DNA from: Pseudomonas putida
Lineage (GTDB): Bacteria; Pseudomonadota; Gammaproteobacteria; Pseudomonadales; Pseudomonadaceae
Reading direction: 5' to 3'
Assembly: GCF_028682395.1 (NCBI RefSeq)
Contig: NZ_JANHLC010000010.1
Span: 163,094 to 227,093, forward strand
DNA: 64,000 nucleotides
Part shown: piece after piece, positions 57,687 to 64,000 of the stretch
Position numbering within the stretch: the first letter of the stretch is position 1
How the letters are laid out: each line of letters starts with the position of its first letter
Made by a program: the position numbers and the translations under genes
Notes under the pieces: model-generated
What the model was told of the DNA's origin: nothing
Database searches by the model: none
The model's input: only the letters and a program-made list of their open reading frames with translations

Positions 57687-57959
57687 TCAGTTTTTGTGCC
57701 GTGACGATATCGCTTCCAATTGCTTATTCAAAGCCTCTTTGCGCTCCGACGGAATGTCGTTCCAGTGCATGTCCAGCAACGCCCCCTCAATGGCGTACAG
57801 CAACACCTTGGATGCCCGAAAGCCGCGGGTGCGCACGGCCCGATAGGCATCTACAGCGCCTAGCCGGCGCAAATCCGACGCGCTGTGGATCCCGGCGGCA
57901 TGCAGCCATTGGGCGGAAGTCTTCCCCAGGTTTCTCAGGTGTTGCAGTTCATCGTTCAT
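57687..57959 (-). CDS. TfoX C-terminal domain protein
   Basis: A 90-residue protein made only of the TfoX/Sxy C-terminal domain, with helix-hairpin-helix-like LRNLGKTSAQWLHAAGIHSASDLRRLGAVDAYRAVR. The N-terminal TfoX domain linked to competence is missing, which is common in pseudomonads. Function unknown. It starts upstream of cbpA with a 15-base gap and may share its transcript. Sequence from 57960 to 58154 shows no gene. Confidence 0.85.
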   Translation of the reverse strand: MNDELQHLRNLGKTSAQWLHAAGIHSASDLRRLGAVDAYRAVRTRGFRASKVLLYAIEGALLDMHWNDIPSERKEALNKQLEAISSRHKN

Positions 57960-58154
57960 TGAGCCTCCTTGCGACGGCCGAACGGTGCGAAAACCTTGAA
58001 TATGGCAGCGTTGGAAGGAGTGTAGCGCTCAGTAGGAAAAACGTAGTTCTTTGCTACGAACAGAACCAAATGCTTCTAAGACAAAGCTTGAAGAGGGCGT
58101 GGGGAAGCCGCCAGGAGTCGTGCAGGACCTGACCTGGCGGAGAGACAGCGGGAT

Positions 58155-58499
58155 TCAGCGGACGTTGTAGCGCAGGCGTGTTCCGAACTGCATGGACATC
58201 AGGATCTCGGCAGCCCCCAGCTCGGCAGGGAAATAAGCCCCGGAGATCTGGGCATGGGCGACGCTGGCGCCTTCCAGCGTGCTGTGGCGCAAATCGACAC
58301 CGCGCAGATCCGCGGAGCGGAAGTAGGCGTCGGTAAAGTCGATGCCCTCGGCGTTGAGTTCACGCAAGTCCAGCCCGCGGAAGTCGCCACCGCGCATGTC
58401 GATGATGCCGTCCTTGGGGCGTTGCTGGTTGAAACCGGCAATGTCGTCCTTGCGCAGGAGTGCATATAGCGGACTATCGAGAAGTTTCGGCTGGCTCAT
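58155..58499 (-). CDS. Pentapeptide repeat protein
   Basis: A protein of 114 residues from the ATG at 58499. The central part (about 47-95) has A(D/N)LxX-type pentapeptide repeats: GGDFRGLDLRELNAEGIDF then SADLRGVDLRHSTLEGASVA. These form a short right-handed beta helix. The N-terminus LLDSPLYALLRKDDIAGFNQQRP is not part of the repeat. No signal peptide is seen. Function unknown; the repeat stretch is too short to suggest a DNA mimic. Confidence 0.88.
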   Translation of the reverse strand: MSQPKLLDSPLYALLRKDDIAGFNQQRPKDGIIDMRGGDFRGLDLRELNAEGIDFTDAYFRSADLRGVDLRHSTLEGASVAHAQISGAYFPAELGAAEILMSMQFGTRLRYNVR

Positions 58500-58588
58500 G
58501 TCGCGTCTCCTGCTGGTTTTATGACGCCAGTATAGTGCCACTGTTTTTCGGCCGTGAAGTGCTTAATGCTTCACGGCCGAAATACTTC

Positions 58589-60145
58589 TCACAGGCCTGG
58601 CAGGCGGCGCCGGATTTGCTCGATCAGGGTATCCACGCTACCGCTTTCGTTGGTCTGCACGCGCTTGCTGCGCAGTACTTCCTCGGCACTCAATGGGTCA
58701 CGATTGGCTTGCTGGGCTTCGATAACGGCCAGGGTGGCGTCGGACGGATCGGTCGCATCGGCCTGGCGCTGTGCCAGCCAGCTGGCAATGACGGCTTGTG
58801 GCGCGTTGCAGTCGAGGATCAGGCACGGCACGCCAGTGGCTTCTGCGGTCTTGGCGGCGGCGTCGCGTTGTTCGCGCTTGAGGTAGGTGGCGTCGATCAC
58901 GACCGGGAAACCGGCGCGCAGGATCGTCGTGGCGATCTCATGCAAGCGCTCGTAGGTGGCCACGCTCGCTTCGGCACTGTAGATGCCGTCGCCCAGGTTG
59001 TTGCTGCCTTGTTGCTCGCCGAACAGACGCTTGCGCTCGACATCGGAGCGCAGGCGAATCGCGCCCAGCGCCTCGACCATGCGCAAGGCCACGCGGCTTT
59101 TACCCACCGCCGAGACGCCGTGGGTAATCGCCATGAAGCGCGAAGGAATGGTGCTGTAGCTTTCGGCCAGGTTGGCGTAGTTGCGGTATTGGCGCAGGGT
59201 AGTGGCACGCTGCACCGGGCTGGCTTCGGCCGGCATGCTGAACAGGGCGACCTTGGCACGCACCAGGGCGCGGTAGGCTTTGTAGAAGTTCAGCAGTTCC
59301 AGGCCCTGGTAGTCGCCGGTCAGCTCCAGGTACTGGCTGAGGAAGCGCCGGGCCAGGCTTTTGAGGCCGCGGTCTTCCAGGTCCATGGCCAGGAACGCGG
59401 TATCGGCATAGACGTCGGTGAAGCGGAACGGCTCGTTGAACTCGATGCAGTCAAAAATCACCACCTTGCCATTGATGATCGTGGCATTGCCCAGGTGGAT
59501 ATCGCCATGGCACTCACGAATGAAGCCTTCGGCCTTGCGGCGAGCGAAAAGTGGTTCGAGGCGATCGAAGCTGCTTTGCGCCCACGCCTGTAGGGCGTCG
59601 AGTTGCAGCAGGTCGGCCTTGTCGCTGAGAAACGGGCGAATCTGCTCGAAGTTCTGCAGTACCGGCTCCATCACCGCCTGCGGCGTACCTTGATGGTGTT
59701 CTTGTGCGACTTTGGGGGCGTTGAGGTGGAAACGGGCGATCTGCTCGGCCATCGCGTCGATATGCTCGGCAGTCAGTTCGCCATTGGCTTGCAGTGTGCT
59801 GAGCAACTGGCTTTGCGGGAACTGGCGCATTTTCAGCACGTATTCGATTGCCGGGCCTTCGCCGCCGAGTTGGGGCGCGTCTGCGCTGCCGGTAATCGGC
59901 AGGACTTCCAGATACAGATCATCGGTCAGCCGCTGGTTCAGGCGCAGCTCTTCGCCACAGAAATGCTCGCGACCGGAAAGCTCGGTAAAGTCGAGGAAGC
60001 CGAAATTGACCGGCTTCTTGATCTTGTAAGCATAAGGACCGGTCAGCAGGACCCAGGAAATATGGGTCTCGATCAGTTGGAATCCATCGACCGGGTGCGG
60101 GTAGAGGGCGGGGTTTTGCAGGGCGGCGATCAGGGACTGGCTCAC
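58589..60145 (-). CDS. Two-domain kinase: APH-like domain plus P-loop domain
   Basis: A 518-residue fusion. The N-terminal part (about 1-320) is aminoglycoside-phosphotransferase-like, with ECHGDIHLGNATIINGKVVIFDCIEFNEPFRFTDVYAD giving the HGD and D catalytic motifs. The C-terminal part (about 330-518) is a P-loop kinase with Walker A GVSAVGKS. The GTG start at 60145 is favoured because GAAGGA lies six bases upstream; in-frame ATGs further up lack ribosome sites. The substrate is unknown and resistance activity should not be assumed. It is divergent from mrcB. Confidence 0.85.
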   Translation of the reverse strand: MSQSLIAALQNPALYPHPVDGFQLIETHISWVLLTGPYAYKIKKPVNFGFLDFTELSGREHFCGEELRLNQRLTDDLYLEVLPITGSADAPQLGGEGPAIEYVLKMRQFPQSQLLSTLQANGELTAEHIDAMAEQIARFHLNAPKVAQEHHQGTPQAVMEPVLQNFEQIRPFLSDKADLLQLDALQAWAQSSFDRLEPLFARRKAEGFIRECHGDIHLGNATIINGKVVIFDCIEFNEPFRFTDVYADTAFLAMDLEDRGLKSLARRFLSQYLELTGDYQGLELLNFYKAYRALVRAKVALFSMPAEASPVQRATTLRQYRNYANLAESYSTIPSRFMAITHGVSAVGKSRVALRMVEALGAIRLRSDVERKRLFGEQQGSNNLGDGIYSAEASVATYERLHEIATTILRAGFPVVIDATYLKREQRDAAAKTAEATGVPCLILDCNAPQAVIASWLAQRQADATDPSDATLAVIEAQQANRDPLSAEEVLRSKRVQTNESGSVDTLIEQIRRRLPGL

Positions 60146-60261
60146 GGACGATCCTTCGGAGTCGGGGAATTTCATGGCGGCCATTATGGCGACTGTTGCC
60201 CCCAGTGCAAACCGCCGGGGGCACATGTTGATCATGAGCAAAGTGCGTATAATCCGCCGCC

Positions 60262-62586
60262 ATGACTCGTACCCGATCCCCCCGTTCCCGTTCCAAACGC
60301 CCTGCTAGCCGCGTGCGCCCCTGGCTAGGCTGGATTCTCAAGCTCAGCCTGGTGGGCTTTGTGCTGCTCGCCGGCTTCGCGGTGTACCTCGATGCCATCG
60401 TTCAGGAGAAGTTCTCCGGCAAGCGCTGGACCATCCCGGCCAAGGTCTATGCCCGTCCGCTGGAGCTGTTCGTCGGACAAAAACTCTCGAGGCAGGATTT
60501 CCTCACTGAACTGGATGCCCTTGGCTATCGCCGCGAAAGCGTGGCCAATGGCCCGGGCGCGGCCTCGGTTAACGGTAATACCGTTGATCTGAATACGCGT
60601 GGCTTCCAGTTTTATGAGGGCATGGAAAAGGCGCAGCCGGTGCGCGTGCGTTTCTCCGGCGACTATGTCGCGCAGTTGAGTGCTCTCAACGGTGCCAAGT
60701 TGGCGGTGGTACGCTTGGAGCCATTGCTGATCGGTGGGCTTTATCCGAAGAACCTTGAAGATCGTATCCTGATCAAGATTGATCAGGTGCCGCCTTACCT
60801 GCTCGAAACGCTGGTGACGGTCGAGGATCGGGATTTCTATGAGCACCACGGTGTGTCACCCAAATCCATTGCGCGTGCCATCTGGGTCAATACTTCCTCC
60901 GGCCAGATGCGCCAGGGCGGCAGTACCCTGACCCAGCAGTTGGTGAAGAACTTCTACCTGACCAACGAGCGCAGTCTCAGCCGCAAGCTGACCGAAGCGA
61001 TGATGGCGTTGCTGCTGGAGCTGCATTACGACAAGCGCGAGATTCTCGAGGCTTACCTCAACGAGGTGTTTGTCGGGCAGGACGGCCAACGTGCGGTACA
61101 CGGTTTCGGCCTGGCCAGTCAGTTCTTCTTTAGCCAGCCGTTGTCCGAGCTCAAGTTGCATCAGATCGCGTTGCTGGTCGGTATGGTCAAGGGGCCGTCG
61201 GCCTACAATCCGCGTCGTTATCCGGAGCGGGCCCTGGTGCGGCGTAATCTGGTCCTCGACCTGCTGGAGCAGCAAGGCGTAGCCAGCGCCGAGCAGGTTG
61301 CCGCCGCGAAGAAGATGCCGCTGGGCGTGACCAAGCGCGGCAGTCTGGCCGACAGCTCGTTCCCCGGCTTCCTCGACCTGGTCAAGCGCCAACTGCGTGA
61401 AGACTACCGCGACGAAGACTTGACCGAAGAAGGGCTGCGGATCTTCACCAGTTTCGACCCGATCCTGCAGATGAAATCCGAAGCGGCGGTCAATGAGACG
61501 TTCAAGCGCCTCTCCGGGCGCAAGGGGGCGGACGAGGTCGAGGCGGCGATGGTCGTGACCAATCCGGAGACCGGAGAAGTCCAGGCCATGATCGGTAGCC
61601 GGCAGGCCGGCTTTGCCGGTTTCAACCGGGCGCTCGACGCCGTGCGGCCCATCGGGTCGCTGATCAAGCCGGCGGTCTACCTGACGGCGCTGGAGAGACC
61701 GAGCCAGTACACATTGACCAGTTGGCTGTCGGATGAGCCGCTTTCGGTCAAGGGTGCCGATGGCCAGGTCTGGAAACCGCAGAATTACGACCGCCGCTCC
61801 CATGGCACGGTCTTCCTGTATCAGGGGCTGGCGCGCTCCTACAATTTGTCCACCGCGCGCCTGGGGTTGGAGGTCGGTGTGCCGAATGTGCTCAAGACCC
61901 TCGGGCGCCTCGGGGTCAATCGAGAGTTCCCAGCCTTCCCGTCGATGCTGCTGGGGGCCGGGGGCATGAGCCCGATTGAAGTGGCGACCATGTATCAGAC
62001 CCTGGCCAATGGTGGGTTCAATACGCCGATGCGCGGTATTCGCAGCGTGTTGACCGCCGAGGGCGAGCCGCTCAAGCGCTATCCGTTCCAGATCCAGCAG
62101 CGTTTTGATCCGGGCTCCATCTACCTGATCCAGACGGCCATGCAGCGGGTCATGCGCGAGGGGACCGGCAGTTCGGTCTACAACGTGTTGCCGCGCAGTC
62201 TGGTGCTGGCGGGCAAGACCGGGACCAGTAACGATTCACGCGACAGTTGGTTTGCCGGCTTCAGCCAGGATTTGCTGGCGGTGGTCTGGCTCGGCCGCGA
62301 CGATAACGGCAAGACGCCGTTTACCGGTGCCACCGGTGCGTTGCAGGTGTGGACCCAGTTTATGAGCAAGGCCGATCCGCTGCCGTTGGACATGCCAATG
62401 CCGGATAACGTGGTGCAGGCCTGGATCGATCCCCATACCGGGCAGGGTTCCGATGCCAATTGCCCGGGTGCCGTGCAGATGCCGTATATTCGCGGCAGCG
62501 AACCGGCCCCGGGCGCTGCCTGTGGTGGTGCGACCCCCACGCCTGGCGAAGAAGTCATGGATTGGGTCAAGGGCTGGCTGAATTAA
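60262..62586 (+). CDS. mrcB: Penicillin-binding protein 1B
   Basis: Bifunctional peptidoglycan glycosyltransferase and transpeptidase of 774 residues. A basic cytoplasmic tail and TM helix (about 22-44) lead to a UB2H domain (about 55-140), where a lipoprotein activator would bind. The GT51 domain has catalytic E188 in TVEDRDFYEHHG. The transpeptidase has S466-xx-K469 in RPIGSLIKP and LAGKTGTSND. The C-terminus carries two cysteines. It is followed by a TPR lipoprotein and a YqcC gene, probably in one operon. Confidence 0.97.
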   Translation: MTRTRSPRSRSKRPASRVRPWLGWILKLSLVGFVLLAGFAVYLDAIVQEKFSGKRWTIPAKVYARPLELFVGQKLSRQDFLTELDALGYRRESVANGPGAASVNGNTVDLNTRGFQFYEGMEKAQPVRVRFSGDYVAQLSALNGAKLAVVRLEPLLIGGLYPKNLEDRILIKIDQVPPYLLETLVTVEDRDFYEHHGVSPKSIARAIWVNTSSGQMRQGGSTLTQQLVKNFYLTNERSLSRKLTEAMMALLLELHYDKREILEAYLNEVFVGQDGQRAVHGFGLASQFFFSQPLSELKLHQIALLVGMVKGPSAYNPRRYPERALVRRNLVLDLLEQQGVASAEQVAAAKKMPLGVTKRGSLADSSFPGFLDLVKRQLREDYRDEDLTEEGLRIFTSFDPILQMKSEAAVNETFKRLSGRKGADEVEAAMVVTNPETGEVQAMIGSRQAGFAGFNRALDAVRPIGSLIKPAVYLTALERPSQYTLTSWLSDEPLSVKGADGQVWKPQNYDRRSHGTVFLYQGLARSYNLSTARLGLEVGVPNVLKTLGRLGVNREFPAFPSMLLGAGGMSPIEVATMYQTLANGGFNTPMRGIRSVLTAEGEPLKRYPFQIQQRFDPGSIYLIQTAMQRVMREGTGSSVYNVLPRSLVLAGKTGTSNDSRDSWFAGFSQDLLAVVWLGRDDNGKTPFTGATGALQVWTQFMSKADPLPLDMPMPDNVVQAWIDPHTGQGSDANCPGAVQMPYIRGSEPAPGAACGGATPTPGEEVMDWVKGWLN

Positions 62587-62601
62587 GCAATGAGGTGTGC
62601 A

Positions 62602-63333
62602 GTGAACAAGTGGTTGATTCCAGCGTTAACGTCTCTGGCTTTGCTCAACGGTTGCGCCAGTGTGCCGCGCGGCTCGATCCCGGTGGTCGACTCGGGCACA
62701 GCGGTTTCCAATAGCGAGCGGGTGTCGGCCAATGGCGGATTTCGCCAGACGACGGTCACGCGTCCGGCCGCTAGCCAGGCCCAGACAATCCCTCAGGACT
62801 CAGGTGTTGTGGTCATGGTGCCAGGCGGTGGCGCCGCCACTTCCGCTCCGATCAGCAGCGAGCCTTTTACTCCGGGGCCGATTACGCCTGGCCCCTATAA
62901 CAACGCGCCGATCCAGACGGCGCCGATTACCCAGGACAGCTACAGCATTCCGAGCGCGCCGAGCGGTATTCCATCGGCCAGCAGTGGTGGTTTGTCCGCG
63001 GATGAACAGCTCGATGGTCCGGTATTGGCCTTGCTGACCACTGCCCAGCAGCAGCAAGCCGGGGGCGATCTGAACGGTGCGTCCTCGAGCCTTGAGCGTG
63101 CCCAGCGTGTTGCGCCGCGCGAACCGCAGGTGCTCTACCGCCTGGCGCAAGTGCGCATGGCTCAGGGCGATGCGCCTCAGGCCGAGCAGTTGGCACGACG
63201 CGGACTGGGCTTTGCCAGTGGTCGTCCGGCGTTGCAGGCGAGCCTGTGGGAGCTGATTGCGCAAGCGCGTGAGCGTCAGGGCGATGCCGCCGGTGCCGCA
63301 CTGGCTCGACAGAAAGCCAAGGTGAGTCTCTGA
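62602..63333 (+). CDS. TPR-containing outer-membrane lipoprotein
   Basis: A protein of 243 residues from the GTG at 62602, chosen because GAGGTG lies upstream and the lipobox then falls correctly at LLNGC with lipidated C18. A Pro/Ser/Thr-rich linker (about 60-135) with repeated PITPGP/PITQ-like units leads to a C-terminal TPR-like region (about 140-243). Position right after mrcB suggests a link to PBP1B, in the way of other PBP1B lipoprotein activators. This is inference. The start overlaps no other gene, and its TGA overlaps the next ATG by one base. Confidence 0.8.
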   Translation: MNKWLIPALTSLALLNGCASVPRGSIPVVDSGTAVSNSERVSANGGFRQTTVTRPAASQAQTIPQDSGVVVMVPGGGAATSAPISSEPFTPGPITPGPYNNAPIQTAPITQDSYSIPSAPSGIPSASSGGLSADEQLDGPVLALLTTAQQQQAGGDLNGASSSLERAQRVAPREPQVLYRLAQVRMAQGDAPQAEQLARRGLGFASGRPALQASLWELIAQARERQGDAAGAALARQKAKVSL

Positions 63334-63662
63334 TGGATGCGCGTTTCTCCCAGGTAGCCGAACAGTTGCTCCTGATCGAGCGTGAACTGCGCCAGCAGGG
63401 CTGGTGGGACGAGGTGCCGCCAAGCGCCGAGGCCCTGGCCAGTCAAGAGCCGTTCAGTGTCGATACGCTGGGTTTCGAGCAGTGGTTGCAGTGGATTTTT
63501 CTGCCGCGGATGAAGGTCATTCTCGAGCAGGACCTACCGCTGCCCAATGCCTCCGGCATCCTGGCCATGGCCGAAATGGTCTATGCGGCGCGCCCGGGAG
63601 AAGGCCGGCAACTGCAAGTGTTGCTGGCGCACTTCGATCGGCTGATCGCACAGGCGGTCTGA
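63333..63662 (+). CDS. YqcC family protein
   Basis: A soluble 109-residue protein with the family-like segments QVAEQLLLIERELRQQGWWDE and FEQWLQWIFLPRMKVILEQDLPLP. YqcC proteins are helical, and their role is unclear; in enterics the gene is near truC. Coupled by TGATG to the lipoprotein gene. Confidence 0.85.
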   Translation: MDARFSQVAEQLLLIERELRQQGWWDEVPPSAEALASQEPFSVDTLGFEQWLQWIFLPRMKVILEQDLPLPNASGILAMAEMVYAARPGEGRQLQVLLAHFDRLIAQAV

Positions 63663-63679
63663 GGCCTGTCACGCTCGCA

Positions 63680-64000
63680 TCAGCGGCAGTTCTGATCGAT
63701 GGCTTTCTGCATTTCGTTGATCCGCGCTTGCCGCTGCTCTTCGCTCATGCGCCGTAGTTCACCGGCCACACTCTCCATGACCCGTGGGTTATTGCGCAGT
63801 TGCGCCAGGTTGGTCCGGGCGCTGTCGCAGTAGGCCTTGCGTTGTTTCTCCTGCTCGGCAACCTGCTGCTTCACCTTGGCATCGACGGCCAACTGTTCGC
63901 GGTCGACCGTGCTTGCAGGTTTGGGCGTGGGTGCTGCGGTGGGCGGCGGCGCCGGCAGCGTCACCTGGGCGGCCTGGCCCCCGGCGGGCGGTTGGGCGTC
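63680..64000 (-). CDS. DUF4124-like protein, N-terminus beyond window
   Basis: The minus-strand frame is open to the window edge. The visible C-terminal part has a Pro/Ala-rich linker, then a charged helical region with AYCDSARTNLAQLRNNPRV and the end MQKAIDQNCR. The paired cysteines and the NLxxLRNNPRV motif are typical of the C-terminus of pseudomonad DUF4124 periplasmic proteins, whose conserved domain and signal peptide would lie beyond position 64000. The true start is outside the window. Function unknown. Confidence 0.65.
   Translation of the reverse strand, partial: DAQPPAGGQAAQVTLPAPPPTAAPTPKPASTVDREQLAVDAKVKQQVAEQEKQRKAYCDSARTNLAQLRNNPRVMESVAGELRRMSEEQRQARINEMQKAIDQNCR

Noticed and set aside
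58589..60145. Reading the APH-like gene as an aminoglycoside-resistance determinant
   Set aside because: APH-like folds occur in many metabolic kinases, and this conserved core-genome fusion shows no sign of transfer.

Overview
The window is a stretch of core chromosome from a Pseudomonas species, most likely of the P. fluorescens/P. putida side of the genus. The basis is gene content and order. From fur/recN through the heat-shock genes, carAB-greA, ftsH-folP-glmM-tpiA-secG, the rimP-nusA-infB-rbfA-truB-rpsO-pnp run, panBCD-folK-pcnB, cbrAB, gluQ-dksA, a heme ABC transporter, cbpA and mrcB, it follows the order I know from P. aeruginosa PAO1 (roughly PA4764 down to PA4697). GC content is high throughout. 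I see no insertion sequence, prophage, CRISPR array or integrase, and no frameshifted gene.

Layout. 1-7.4 kb: fur, recN (opposite strand, with a LexA box), grpE, dnaK and dnaJ with two sigma-32 promoters, then dapB. 7.4-14 kb: an attenuator-like leader followed by carA-carB-greA, a small membrane protein, yhbY (opposite strand) and rlmE. 14.2-19.6 kb: ftsH-folP-glmM-tpiA-secG. 19.6-28.7 kb: tRNA-Leu(GAG), initiator tRNA-Met, three intrinsic terminators, then the translation/RNA-decay operon rimP to pnp. 28.7-32.7 kb: a BON-domain periplasmic protein with a sigma-54-type promoter, then DUF2845 and DUF748 envelope genes. 32.8-44.4 kb, all on the minus strand: an RNA methyltransferase-like gene, thiolase, an MpaB-like oxygenase, acetyl-CoA synthetase, pgi, panD, panC, panB, folK and pcnB. 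44.4-49.7 kb: the CbrAB carbon/nitrogen two-component system with the small RNA CrcZ in the gene-free gap between cbrB and pcnB. 49.8-53.8 kb: gluQ, dksA, an aminotransferase, sfsA and a Rieske protein. 53.8-56.8 kb: a heme-type ABC transporter and the iron-responsive small RNA PrrF. 56.8-64 kb: cbpA, a TfoX-C protein, a pentapeptide protein, a kinase-like two-domain protein, mrcB, a TPR lipoprotein, a YqcC-family protein and the end of a DUF4124-like gene cut by the window edge.

How the parts connect. Two global regulators sit in the same window as RNAs they control. Fur (first gene) should repress prrF, whose promoter overlaps a 14/19 Fur-box match. CbrB should activate crcZ through a dyad lying upstream of a sigma-54 promoter. 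CrcZ carries five Hfq/Crc-type A-rich motifs and would relieve carbon catabolite repression. Other regulatory sequences visible directly are the recN SOS box, the sigma-32 promoters of grpE and dnaK, a terminator plus overlapping small ORF before the TTG-started carA, serial terminators before rimP-nusA, and an RNase III-type hairpin before pnp.

The window contains no new multi-gene defence or biosynthetic system that I can support. The most interesting material is non-coding: the carA leader, crcZ, prrF, the sigma-54 promoter and dyad ahead of the BON gene, and the phased GTTAC repeats before panB.
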